From DATLZB01 sp035574175 (lineage in GTDB: Bacteria > Pseudomonadota > Alphaproteobacteria > Rhizobiales > Hyphomicrobiaceae), in NCBI GenBank assembly GCA_035574175.1, contig DATLZB010000012.1, positions 30,199 through 94,198 of the forward strand: DNA of 64,000 bases. Reading direction: 5' to 3'. The position numbers were made by a program, and so were the translations under genes. Below are positions 8,893 to 16,848 of this stretch, in pieces; position 1 is the stretch's first letter; every line of letters begins with the position of its first letter. Below the pieces are notes generated by a model that saw nothing but the letters and a program-made list of their open reading frames with translations, was not told where the DNA came from and ran no database searches.

Positions 8893-9813
8893 CTACGCAG
8901 TCGGCTCATAGACAAGCCTGCCCTCGCCCTCCGTCCCATCGTCGTACAGCGCGAAATACTCATCCGGAACATGGGTGTGATCCGTGGCCCGAATGTAGTC
9001 CCTCAGCATGTGACCCTCGCATTCGGAATCAATGTTCGGGGCCCCGCGCTTTGCGGCAACATCGTCGAGGTGAATGGTTCGATAGTCGAAGCTGAAACGC
9101 GTCACGCCCGAGGTGTTGGGTACGCTTGCGTGCAGTTGAGCGGCCGAAAACAGGATGATGCCGCCGACGGGCGGTAGCAGCCTGATCTCGGGCTCGAGCT
9201 GCAGCGGCTCGGTCGGCTTCGGCACCGGCCGCGGATCCTCCTTGAGGTACTGTGATACATGGCTGCCGCGGTGCTGCGCGTTCCACTTATAGTAGTTATA
9301 GCCCTTCGAGCTGTTCTTGACCGGAGTGCTCCAGTACTGCGGATAGAACGTCATCGCATTGTCCGACTTCAACGGGTAGATCGGAACCCACCAGTTGATC
9401 TGGCACGGCAGCGCCGCAAACCACGTGTCGCGATGGGGATGCCATGCGTAGGCGATGCCGGTGGTGAGGTAGTCGTTGCTCGTCGAACTGCGCAGCTTGG
9501 GAACCTCATAGAAGGTTTTCTCTGGGTCGCAGCCGCACTCCTCGAGAATACCGCGCACGTACTTCTTCGATTCTGGATGGTGGATGAACTGCGGCTTGAG
9601 CTTTTGCAGCACCTCCGCGTACTTCTCGACCGGCATCTCGAACTGGGCCGTTTCGGGGTCTAGCGGTGCAAATGCTTCTTTGATGAGTTCCTTGGCGAAC
9701 TGGCAAAATGCAAGAGAGCTCTTTACTGGAGAAAGCACGACGAGCTGTCCGTCATAGAGGCGCTGGCGCCTCTCCTCGTCGTTGAAGCCTGGATCGAAGT
9801 ATACGGTGGTCAT
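8893..9813 (-). CDS. Fe(II)/2-oxoglutarate-dependent oxygenase, phytanoyl-CoA dioxygenase-like
   Basis: A 306-residue double-stranded beta-helix protein with the iron triad of this superfamily: H127-x-D129 in WHPHRDTW, distal H228 in QLHASVPN, and an Arg shortly after (R239 or R245) placed to hold 2-oxoglutarate. The substrate is not evident. Beside a TylF-like methyltransferase, hydroxylation of a sugar or of a lipid or acyl substituent is the likeliest use. The ATG at 9813 has AAGGGG 8 bases upstream. It is 122 bases upstream of the methyltransferase on the same strand, and both are lower in GC than the surrounding genes, which may mark a transferred pair. Confidence 0.78.
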   Translation of the reverse strand: MTTVYFDPGFNDEERRQRLYDGQLVVLSPVKSSLAFCQFAKELIKEAFAPLDPETAQFEMPVEKYAEVLQKLKPQFIHHPESKKYVRGILEECGCDPEKTFYEVPKLRSSTSNDYLTTGIAYAWHPHRDTWFAALPCQINWWVPIYPLKSDNAMTFYPQYWSTPVKNSSKGYNYYKWNAQHRGSHVSQYLKEDPRPVPKPTEPLQLEPEIRLLPPVGGIILFSAAQLHASVPNTSGVTRFSFDYRTIHLDDVAAKRGAPNIDSECEGHMLRDYIRATDHTHVPDEYFALYDDGTEGEGRLVYEPTA

Positions 9814-10044
9814 GGCCGCGCCCCTTGCGAACTTGAGGCCCGAATTGGCTCAGGCCGTTCTGCCCAAATCCCCGCCCTGGTGATAGAAATTCTCCCTATT
9901 ATCGTTACCTTATCGCTCCCTCGGCGCACTGACAACCGACGTGGCCTTGGCCGCTCGCGCGAGGGGTGGCCCTGGCCAAGGCTCCAGCCATCAAGCGCGG
10001 GTGTCGAGCCTCACCGCCGGGATGCCGATAACGGGCACCAGAGC

Positions 10045-10359
10045 TCAGGACGTCCACACCCGTGAGGCGCGGGCCACGAAGGAGCGGTAACCGCCAAGCA
10101 GACGTTCGCGAGCGTCGGCCCACTCGACCCGCGACAGGGCGCAGATCAAAAGCAGTCCCGTAAAGTATCCCATCTGAAGAGCAAACGTGCCGCCGAAGGC
10201 GACCGCGAGCGCCAGCCAGATCGACGTGCCGGCCAGCAGCGGACCGAGAACGACGCTGGCAGCGGCGAGCACAACCGACGCGGCAATCACGGCGCCTGCC
10301 CGAAAGACGAGACCGAGCAGCAGACCCAAGGCGGCTGCTCCGACGTAGAACCAGAGCAT
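10045..10359 (-). CDS. Small membrane protein, resembles the exopolysaccharide production repressor (ExoX) family
   Basis: A 104-residue protein with three hydrophobic segments (about residues 2-20, 23-43 and 49-72) and a basic cytoplasmic tail. The last helix and tail, with SIWLALAV then LQMGYFTGLLL and a charged ARER segment, resemble what I recall of rhizobial ExoX/PsiA-type repressor proteins, which act post-translationally against the ExoY sugar transferase. An ExoY-like enzyme is encoded at 40517, which makes the idea attractive. The ATG has GGAG 6 bases before it. The family call rests on memory of a short motif, so treat it as tentative; it could be an unrelated small membrane protein. 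Confidence 0.55.
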   Translation of the reverse strand: MLWFYVGAAALGLLLGLVFRAGAVIAASVVLAAASVVLGPLLAGTSIWLALAVAFGGTFALQMGYFTGLLLICALSRVEWADARERLLGGYRSFVARASRVWTS

Positions 10360-10423
10360 CGAAGTCTCCGTCCCCAGAGCGACAGCGACGCTGAATGCGA
10401 TAGAGAATTGAAATGACTGATTC

Positions 10424-10452
10424 TTGCTCGTTTATTAACAGTCTTCTACAAT
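10424..10452 (+). promoter_or_regulatory. Putative sigma70 promoter of the GT4-gmhB-GT9 operon
   Basis: TTGCTC (10424-10429), a 17-base spacer, then TACAAT (10447-10452). The -10 matches consensus at 5 of 6 positions and the spacing is ideal; the -35 matches at 3 of 6. It lies in a locally AT-rich patch. Transcription would start near 10459. Confidence 0.45.
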
Positions 10453-10474
10453 GCTCATGGCAAAAATGGGGCTG

Positions 10475-10489
10475 GCGACGCTACGTCGC
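10475..10489. repeat. Inverted repeat in leader of GT4 gene
   Basis: GCGACG-CTA-CGTCGC, a perfect 6-3-6 inverted repeat. It falls about 16 bases after the predicted transcription start, so it would form a hairpin near the 5' end of the leader or serve as an operator. Repeats of this size are expected by chance several times in a window like this. Confidence 0.35.
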
Positions 10490-10727
10490 GTGAGCGTGGA
10501 ACCAGCAGGTTGTTTTTGCTCTCGCACGGAATACTCCTTCGCGTTGCTTGAATGCTGACCCGAAATCTCGGACGTGATCGGCAGGCGGCGCAGCGACGGC
10601 GCGCTTCCGGTTTCGGGGACCCGAACACGCCATCGGCATTGACCGGCTCAAACCCGTGCCGCAGGCTGCGGGCGATGGTGTTGCGCCTGCGATGGGCCCG
10701 CCTTGCCCACAAGGGAGGCTCCTGCGA

Positions 10728-11963
10728 ATGAAGCGGTCGGCCCGCAACAAGGCGATCCTCATGATCGCCTATACGAACTACCGAACCGACCCAAGGGTCA
10801 TTCGCGCGGCCGCGGCGGCGGCTCGGGCGGGCTACGACGTCGACTTCATCGCACTGCGGCGGCCGGGCGATCCTGCCGAGGAGATTATCGACGGTGTCCG
10901 GGTCCTTCACTTGAAGCAGGCCCGCTACCGTGGCGGCGGCGCGCTGCGTTACATGCTTTCATATCTCGAATTCTTCCTGCGATGCCTCTTCAAGACCGCG
11001 CTTCTGCACCTGCGCAAGCGCTACGTGGTGGTGCACGTCAACAACATGCCCGACTTCCTCGTGTTCTGCGCGCTCGCGCCGAAGTTGATGGGGGCGAAGG
11101 TGCTGCTCGACATCCACGACCCCATGCCCAACACTTTTGCCTCCAAGTTCAAGAGTGGGGAGAGCGGACTGTTCTTTAGAGCCTTGCTCTGGCAGGAGAA
11201 GCTCAGCGCCGCCTTTGCCGACCAGGTTCTCACCGTACATGAGCCGGTGAAGGAGTACGTCCTGGTCAAGCAGCATGGCCTTGCGCCGCAGGCGATCGAG
11301 GTGGTCGCCAACTTCCCCGACGACGAGCTGTTTGCCCTGCGGGAGCCCCAGCAGCCCGATGGCAGGCTGCGCCTCGCCTATCACGGCACCATTCTGGAGC
11401 GGAACGGGCTGCGCAACGCCATGCTGGCGCTGGCGCGCATGCGCCAGCGGGATCGAGTGGCGGTCAGGATCATCGGCGAGGGAGACTTCAGCGAGCCGCT
11501 GCGCGAGCTGATCCGGTCCTTGCATTTGGGCTCTGTCGTCGAGTTCGACAACCGCATGTATCCTTTAAGCGAGATCCCGGCACGCCTCATCGACTGCCAT
11601 CTCGGCCTGGTGCCGCTCCAGATCTCCTCGATCACGAAATACGTGCTGCCGCTGAAGCTGCTCGAGTACCTAGCCCTCGGCATGCCCTCGATCACGGTTC
11701 GCAACGCCGCCATCGGTTACTACTTCGGCGAGGACGACTGCCTCTACTACGATCCCGACGATCCTGAGTCGCTGCGCCTCATCCTCGATCGACTGGTGGA
11801 GAGCCCCGACCTGCTCGCGCACTATCGGCAGCGAGCGCGCACGCTGCGCGACAAGTTCCTGTGGAGCAGAGAAAAGCAGAAGTACCTCGCTCTGCTCGAC
11901 AAGCTGGCGAGCCCAGAAAAGCGCAGGCCGGAGCGGTCTCGCAAGAGCACGATGGAAGCCTGA
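10728..11963 (+). CDS. Glycosyltransferase family 4 protein
   Basis: A 411-residue GT-B enzyme adding a sugar to a lipid-linked oligosaccharide at the cytoplasmic membrane. The N-terminal block NYRTDPRVIRAA and the C-terminal LKLLEYLALGMPSIT (about residue 310, with the donor-binding glutamate) are typical of GT4. A longer frame begins at 10656, but the ATG at 10728 has AAGGGAGG 9 bases before it and opens directly on the first beta strand. Its TGA overlaps the ATG of the gmhB-like gene by one base (TGATG), so the two are coupled. Donor sugar is unknown; the context suggests it works beside heptose transfer. Confidence 0.88.
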   Translation: MKRSARNKAILMIAYTNYRTDPRVIRAAAAAARAGYDVDFIALRRPGDPAEEIIDGVRVLHLKQARYRGGGALRYMLSYLEFFLRCLFKTALLHLRKRYVVVHVNNMPDFLVFCALAPKLMGAKVLLDIHDPMPNTFASKFKSGESGLFFRALLWQEKLSAAFADQVLTVHEPVKEYVLVKQHGLAPQAIEVVANFPDDELFALREPQQPDGRLRLAYHGTILERNGLRNAMLALARMRQRDRVAVRIIGEGDFSEPLRELIRSLHLGSVVEFDNRMYPLSEIPARLIDCHLGLVPLQISSITKYVLPLKLLEYLALGMPSITVRNAAIGYYFGEDDCLYYDPDDPESLRLILDRLVESPDLLAHYRQRARTLRDKFLWSREKQKYLALLDKLASPEKRRPERSRKSTMEA

Positions 11964-12547
11964 TGCCTCATCCCGGCGATGCCAAGCGACCCGCGGGGAA
12001 GCGGCCCACTGCCAGGGCCCCGGCCGCCTTTCTCGACCGCGACGGGGTGCTCATCCACGACGACGGGTACGTAACCGCACCGGACCGGGTCCGATGGATT
12101 GCCGGAGTGCCATCGGCAATTCGCCGCCTGAACGAAAGCGGATACTTCGTGTTCGTCGTCACCAACCAATCCGCGGTGGCGCGCGGCTTCTGCAGCGAGG
12201 CCGACGTTCAATCGCTGCACACCTGGATGCGAGCGGAACTCTGCACCAAGGGGGCAAGGATCGACGACATCCGCTACTGCCCCTATCACCCGGAGGGTAG
12301 CGTTCCCGACTACGCACGCGCGTCCGACCGGAGAAAACCCGCACCCGGGATGATCCTCGAGCTGCTCAAGGCATGGCCCGTCGATCCCGAAACGAGCTTC
12401 CTGATCGGAGACAAGCCGTCGGACCTTGAGGCCGCCCGTGCCGCGGGCATCAAGGGCTTCCAATTCCGGGGCGGCGATCTGGCGGCATTCGTGGACGAGT
12501 GCCTCGGCGCAGTGGGAGCGGCATGGTCCCGGGGCGAGCCGCTGTGA
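11963..12547 (+). CDS. gmhB: D-glycero-D-manno-heptose 1,7-bisphosphate phosphatase (HAD family), zinc-site variant
   Basis: A 194-residue HAD phosphatase that removes the C7 phosphate from heptose 1,7-bisphosphate. The nucleophile motif AFLDRDGVL gives D25/D27, followed by VTNQSAVARG and IGDKPSDLEAA. E. coli-type GmhB binds zinc through a Cys-x-His plus Cys-x-Cys loop. Here CPYH (about 109-112) is kept, but the following CxC is replaced by the SDRRKP stretch, so the zinc site looks incomplete. It is coupled to the GT4 gene by a TGATG overlap, and 53 bases precede the GT9 gene. HldE, HldD and GmhA on the other strand complete the pathway. Confidence 0.88.
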   Translation: MPHPGDAKRPAGKRPTARAPAAFLDRDGVLIHDDGYVTAPDRVRWIAGVPSAIRRLNESGYFVFVVTNQSAVARGFCSEADVQSLHTWMRAELCTKGARIDDIRYCPYHPEGSVPDYARASDRRKPAPGMILELLKAWPVDPETSFLIGDKPSDLEAARAAGIKGFQFRGGDLAAFVDECLGAVGAAWSRGEPL

Positions 12548-12600
12548 AAAGACCTTTGTGGCGAGCCGGCAGCGAACCCGATCCGGCGTGGGGCCATTGA

Positions 12601-13608
12601 ATGAAGATCCTCATCGTCAAACACGGTGCACTCGGCGACGTTGTTCGCACCTCCTACTTTGCCGGCCCCCTCCGCAGGAAATACGGCCGTGCTCTGAACC
12701 TGTCATGGATCACGGCCCCCGGCGCCGTCCCGCTCATCTGCCGAAATCCTCATATCGATCGCGTGCTCACCAGCTTCGATGATCTGATCGGTGAACCCTT
12801 CGACATCGTCTATTCTCTCGACGACGAGGAGGAGATCGTTGCCGGCGTCAGTCGCCTTACCTGCGCACGGATCGTGGGCGTGTATCTCGACGACGGACAG
12901 GTCAAATACTCCCAGGATGCGGCAGCCTGGTTCGACATGGGTCTGCGGTCGCGCTTCGGCAAGGCGCGCGCGGACGAACTGAAGAAGCTCAACGCGCGCA
13001 CGCACGGGGAAATCTTCGCGGAGATGTTCGCGGTCGATGCCGCCGAGGCGGCCTTCCATGGCGACGACGAATTGCAGGCGAGCTATCGCCGCTGGCTCGG
13101 CGATCGGCGCCCGGCGGTCGGCCTCAATCCGTTCGCCGGCGGGCGCTGGCCGGCCAAGGAGCTGCGCGGGCGGGAAATCGAGGCGCTGATCCGCTCGCTG
13201 CTCGCCTCCGATGGCCTGCTTGCCGAAAGCGGCAGCATTGTTCTGATCGGGGCCGGGCCCGACCGCGACAGGAACCTGGCACTGGCCGCAACCCTTGCCG
13301 ACCCACGTGTGCGCGTCGCCGACACCGAAGCCTCACCGCTGCATCTTGCGGCCCTCATCCGCGGGCTCGACTACATGGTGAGCAGCGACAGCTTGGCCAT
13401 GCACCTGGCGCTGGCTCAAGGCGTGCCGACGGTGGCCTTCTTTGCCCCTACGTCGGCGGCCGAGATCGACGGCTTCGGGCGGCTCGTCAAGGTTGTATCG
13501 ACTGCGGCAGACTACTGCTCGTATGCGAAGGACGCGGACAATTCCACCATCACCCACGACCGCCTGCTGCGCGCCCTCGCACTGCTGCAGCAACGCCGCT
13601 CTACGTGA
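12601..13608 (+). CDS. Glycosyltransferase family 9, heptosyltransferase-like
   Basis: A 335-residue GT-B protein of the ADP-heptose:LPS heptosyltransferase family. It starts with KILIVKHGALGDVVRT, the acceptor-site glycine/aspartate loop of GT9, and carries the donor-site block VSSDSLAMHLALAQGVP near the C-terminus, where family members usually read D-S/T-G-x-x-H; the Gly is replaced by Leu here. It should transfer heptose from ADP-heptose to a core or oligosaccharide acceptor on the cytoplasmic face of the inner membrane. It shares its operon with gmhB and converges on hldE. Donor identity is inferred from the neighbouring heptose genes. Confidence 0.88.
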   Translation: MKILIVKHGALGDVVRTSYFAGPLRRKYGRALNLSWITAPGAVPLICRNPHIDRVLTSFDDLIGEPFDIVYSLDDEEEIVAGVSRLTCARIVGVYLDDGQVKYSQDAAAWFDMGLRSRFGKARADELKKLNARTHGEIFAEMFAVDAAEAAFHGDDELQASYRRWLGDRRPAVGLNPFAGGRWPAKELRGREIEALIRSLLASDGLLAESGSIVLIGAGPDRDRNLALAATLADPRVRVADTEASPLHLAALIRGLDYMVSSDSLAMHLALAQGVPTVAFFAPTSAAEIDGFGRLVKVVSTAADYCSYAKDADNSTITHDRLLRALALLQQRRST

Positions 13609-13647
13609 GCGGCGGGATCGGCGCGTGCTGTATTCCCTGAAGATTGC

Positions 13648-15135
13648 TCACTGCTCGATCGCCTTTTCCTGCGGCGATCGCATCCGCTGCACCAGGTTGG
13701 TGGTGCTGTGGCCGGGCACGATCTCGACCAGCATCACCTCGCCGCCGTAGGCCTCGACGAGATCACGGCCGACCACTTCTTCGCGCCGATAGTCGCTGCC
13801 TTTGACCAGGACGGCCGGCCGCACCGTGCGGATCAGTTCGATCGGGGTTGGCTCGTCGAAGATGACGACGAGGTCCACCGCCTCGAGCGCCGCCAGCACT
13901 TCGGCGCGGGCCTTCTCGTTCTGCACCGGACGACCGCGGCCCTTGAGCCTCGCTACGGACGCATCGCTGTTCAGTCCGACGATCAGCTTGTCGCAGGCAG
14001 CTCGGGCCTCCACCAACAGCCGGATGTGGCCTGGGTGCAGCAGATCGAAGCAGCCGTTGGTGAACCCGATACGCATACCATCGCGGCGCCACTGGGCGAG
14101 ATGGCCCGCAAGCAGGCCGTGATCGACCAAAATCTTCTCCTCGTTCGCCCGCGCTGCCGCCGGCAGAAGGCGCGCCCTCAGTTCCGCCGCCGACACGGTT
14201 GCCGTTCCGCGCTTGCCGACGACGACCGAAGCAGCCGCATTCGCCGCCCGCAGGGCGGGCTCGAAATCCGCGCCGGCCGCAAGAAACGTCGCCAACGCCG
14301 CCACGACCGTGTCGCCGGCGCCCGCCACGTCGCGTACGCGCACCGGATGGGCCGAGATATGGAGCGCACCCTTTCCGCGCCGATAGAGGCTCATGCCGTC
14401 CTCGCTGCGGGTCACCACCACCGCAGCACTGTCGGTCATCTCCGACAACTTGGCGGCCGCTTGCTCGATCTCGGCGTCGCTTCCGACCGGCAGGCGCGTC
14501 ACCTGGGCAAGCTCCTGCCGATTGGGCGTGATGAGGGTTGCCCCGCGATAGACGCTGTAGTCGTGCCCTTTGGGATCGACGACGATGGGCAGTCCCGCTT
14601 GCCGGGCAGCCGTGATCAGGGTACGGACCACACGGTGCGTGAGCACGCCCTTGGCATAGTCAGAGAGCAGCAGTGCGCAAGCGCGGGGCAGCGCCGCTGT
14701 GGCGCGCTCCAGCACTGCTTGCTCAGTCCCGCCGCCGATCGCTTCCGCGCTCTCCCAGTCCGTTCGCAGCAGATGGGTCGAGTAGTGCTCCGACACGAAT
14801 CGGATCTTGCGCGTGGTCGGACGCGAAGCGTCGGTGACGAGATGGGCGTCGACGCTCTCCGCAGCCAAATGCTCCGATGCAATCTTGTAAGCATCCGGCT
14901 CGCCACCGATGACACCCACGAAATCGCACTTTGCGCCCAGACTCGTGATGTTCCGCGCCACGTTTCCCGCCCCGCCGATGTGCAGCTCGCTGCGCTGTGC
15001 GGCGAGCACCGGGGTAGCGGCTTCGGGCGAGATGCGCGAGACCTTGCCGTAAACGAACTCGTCGATGATGAGATCACCTACGCAAAGCACGCGTTGCCGG
15101 GCTAGGCGCGAGAGAAGACGTCTGAAGTCGATCAT
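13648..15135 (-). CDS. hldE: Bifunctional heptose-7-phosphate kinase / heptose-1-phosphate adenylyltransferase
   Basis: A 495-residue two-domain enzyme of ADP-heptose synthesis. Residues 1 to about 320 are a ribokinase-like kinase with GGAGNVARN (54-62) and the catalytic AGAGD (271-275). The C-terminal part is a cytidylyltransferase-fold adenylyltransferase with FTNGCFDLLHPGH (HPGH at 367-370) and the GRGRPVQ block. Length matches fused HldE. It heads a minus-strand set hldE-hldD-gmhA in which transcription runs from gmhA to hldE, with only 26 bases between hldD and hldE. This gene plus gmhA, gmhB and hldD makes the complete route from sedoheptulose-7-phosphate. Confidence 0.96.
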   Translation of the reverse strand: MIDFRRLLSRLARQRVLCVGDLIIDEFVYGKVSRISPEAATPVLAAQRSELHIGGAGNVARNITSLGAKCDFVGVIGGEPDAYKIASEHLAAESVDAHLVTDASRPTTRKIRFVSEHYSTHLLRTDWESAEAIGGGTEQAVLERATAALPRACALLLSDYAKGVLTHRVVRTLITAARQAGLPIVVDPKGHDYSVYRGATLITPNRQELAQVTRLPVGSDAEIEQAAAKLSEMTDSAAVVVTRSEDGMSLYRRGKGALHISAHPVRVRDVAGAGDTVVAALATFLAAGADFEPALRAANAAASVVVGKRGTATVSAAELRARLLPAAARANEEKILVDHGLLAGHLAQWRRDGMRIGFTNGCFDLLHPGHIRLLVEARAACDKLIVGLNSDASVARLKGRGRPVQNEKARAEVLAALEAVDLVVIFDEPTPIELIRTVRPAVLVKGSDYRREEVVGRDLVEAYGGEVMLVEIVPGHSTTNLVQRMRSPQEKAIEQ

Positions 15136-15161
15136 GGGACATGACCCTGCGGTCGTACGCG

Positions 15162-16148
15162 CTAACGATAAGGGTCGGCCGCGGTCAGGTAGCGCCTCGC
15201 ATAGTCGCCAACCGCGACATCGAGCGGCGTGAACTCTCGCTCGAACCCGGCACGCCGGAGCCGTTCGACGTTCGCCTGAGTGAAGTACTGATAGCGGTCA
15301 CGGATCGCCTCGGGCATATCGTGGTAGACGATGTGCGGCTCCCGCCCGAGAGCGCCGAACAACGCCGTCACCAGCTCGCGGAAACTTGCCGCCGTGCCGG
15401 TTCCGACGTTGAAAATGCCCGAGACGGCCGTGTGCTCGAGCAGCCAGCGCACCACTGCCACCGCATCCTCGACATAGATGAAGTCTCGCCGTTGATCGCC
15501 ATCCGCGATCCCGTCGCGATGCGACTTGAAAAGGCGGACGGGCCTCCCGGCCTGCGCGTCGGGGAACACTGTCGCCACCACGCTGCGCATATGACCCTTG
15601 TGATACTCGTTTGGACCGAAAACGTTGAAGAACTTCAGGCCCACACATTGCGGCGGCACCTCAGATCGCCGCCGCAGCCGCTCGGCCACGACCAGGTCGA
15701 AGAGATGCTTGCTCCAACCGTAAAGGTTGAGCGGCCGCAGCCGTCGCAGGGCAGCGAGGGAGCAGTCGTCATCGAAACCGGCCGAACCGTCGCCGTAGGT
15801 GGCGGCCGAGGAGGCATAGATGAAAGGCGTCCGGTTTGCCGCACACCAATCGAGAAGCATGAGCGAGAGCCGGAAATTGGAAGCGATCACCGCGTCGGCA
15901 TCGGTCGCCGTCGTATCGGAGTTGGCGCCCAGATGGATGACGGCGGCGAGCTTGCGGCCCTCGATCCACCGCGCCAGATCGCACGGTGGGACGATGTCGG
16001 AGAGCTGACGCTTTTGAAGGTTGCGCCATTTGTCGCCGACGCCGAGCTCGTCGTTAACGACGATGTCGGAGCAGCCCGCCTCGTTCAACGCCGCAACGAC
16101 GTTGGAACCGATGAAGCCTGCTCCTCCGGTGACGAGAAAGATGGACAT
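15162..16148 (-). CDS. hldD: ADP-glyceromanno-heptose 6-epimerase
   Basis: A 328-residue extended SDR that turns ADP-D-glycero- into ADP-L-glycero-D-manno-heptose. It shows GGAGFIGSNVVAALN at the N-terminus, YASSAATYG with the catalytic serine region, and LYGWSKHLFDL with the Tyr/Lys pair, followed by KFFNVFGPNEYHKG, which is characteristic of HldD. Length is normal. It lies 94 bases after gmhA and 26 bases before hldE, on the same strand. The presence of the epimerase points to L-glycero heptose as the final donor. Confidence 0.95.
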   Translation of the reverse strand: MSIFLVTGGAGFIGSNVVAALNEAGCSDIVVNDELGVGDKWRNLQKRQLSDIVPPCDLARWIEGRKLAAVIHLGANSDTTATDADAVIASNFRLSLMLLDWCAANRTPFIYASSAATYGDGSAGFDDDCSLAALRRLRPLNLYGWSKHLFDLVVAERLRRRSEVPPQCVGLKFFNVFGPNEYHKGHMRSVVATVFPDAQAGRPVRLFKSHRDGIADGDQRRDFIYVEDAVAVVRWLLEHTAVSGIFNVGTGTAASFRELVTALFGALGREPHIVYHDMPEAIRDRYQYFTQANVERLRRAGFEREFTPLDVAVGDYARRYLTAADPYR

Positions 16149-16242
16149 CGGACGCGATCACTCACCCTCTGCAACATACCGCGGGCACCAGCCAATCCAT
16201 CGAGGTAACCGTTGAGCACGGCGCAGCGGCCTGTCTCTCCCA

Positions 16243-16848
16243 TCACTTCGCCGCTTTGAAGATCTCGTTCTCGATCAGACCGCACAGGATGTGCCCGAGC
16301 GCCAAGTGCGCAACCTGTACCCGTGCCGTGGTGTCGGCCGGCACCTCGAGCAGATGATGGCACAAATCGCGCATGGGCCCGCCGCGGCTTCCGGTCAGTC
16401 CGATGCAGACGAGCTGCCGCTTGCGTGCCTCCTCGAACGCGCGCAGGACGTTGGGCGACCTGCCCGAGGTGGAGTAGCCGATGAAAACGTCGCCCTTGGA
16501 GCCGAGCGCCTGTACCTGCCGCGCAAAGACGCTGTCGTAGCCGTAGTCGTTGCTGATCGCCGTCAGAATCGACGTATCGGTCGTGAGCGCGATGGCCGGC
16601 AGGCCCGGCCGGTCGAAGGCGAAACGGCCGACCAGTTCAGCGGCTATGTGCTGGGCATCGGCGGCACTGCCGCCGTTGCCGGCCAGCAGGATCCGGTGGT
16701 CACTCTTCAGGCAGTCGATGCACGCCCGCGCCGCGGCCTCGAGGGTGGAAAGCAAGGTTGCATCGGCGCGAATGGCGGCGAACGCGGCCTGCACCCCCTC
16801 GAGCTCTGCATGAATGTACTGTCTGATCAACGGCGCCGCTCTCACCAT
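16243..16848 (-). CDS. gmhA: D-sedoheptulose-7-phosphate isomerase (SIS domain)
   Basis: A 201-residue SIS-domain protein catalysing the first step of heptose synthesis. The phosphate-binding loops GNGGSAADAQHIAAELVGRF and GYSTSGRSPN are intact, and the C-terminal VQVAHLALGH supplies a family zinc-ligand histidine. Length is that of GmhA. It is the first gene of the minus-strand heptose set, and a 526-base gap with an 18-bp palindrome separates it from the divergent glycosyltransferase gene. Confidence 0.94.
   Translation of the reverse strand: MVRAAPLIRQYIHAELEGVQAAFAAIRADATLLSTLEAAARACIDCLKSDHRILLAGNGGSAADAQHIAAELVGRFAFDRPGLPAIALTTDTSILTAISNDYGYDSVFARQVQALGSKGDVFIGYSTSGRSPNVLRAFEEARKRQLVCIGLTGSRGGPMRDLCHHLLEVPADTTARVQVAHLALGHILCGLIENEIFKAAK

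Larger units (their letters stand above)
10360..10727. other. Divergent intergenic region with promoter and long leader
   Basis: 368 bases between the small membrane protein (minus) and the GT4 gene (plus). It holds a sigma70-like promoter at 10424-10452 and a short inverted repeat at 10475-10489, both described separately. The predicted transcript leader before the GT4 ATG would be about 270 bases. No convincing gene is present. Confidence 0.5.

Noticed and set aside
10451..10558. 35-codon open frame in the leader of the GT4 gene
   Set aside because: It starts inside the predicted -10 box, has no Shine-Dalgarno and no repeated regulatory codons as a leader peptide would.
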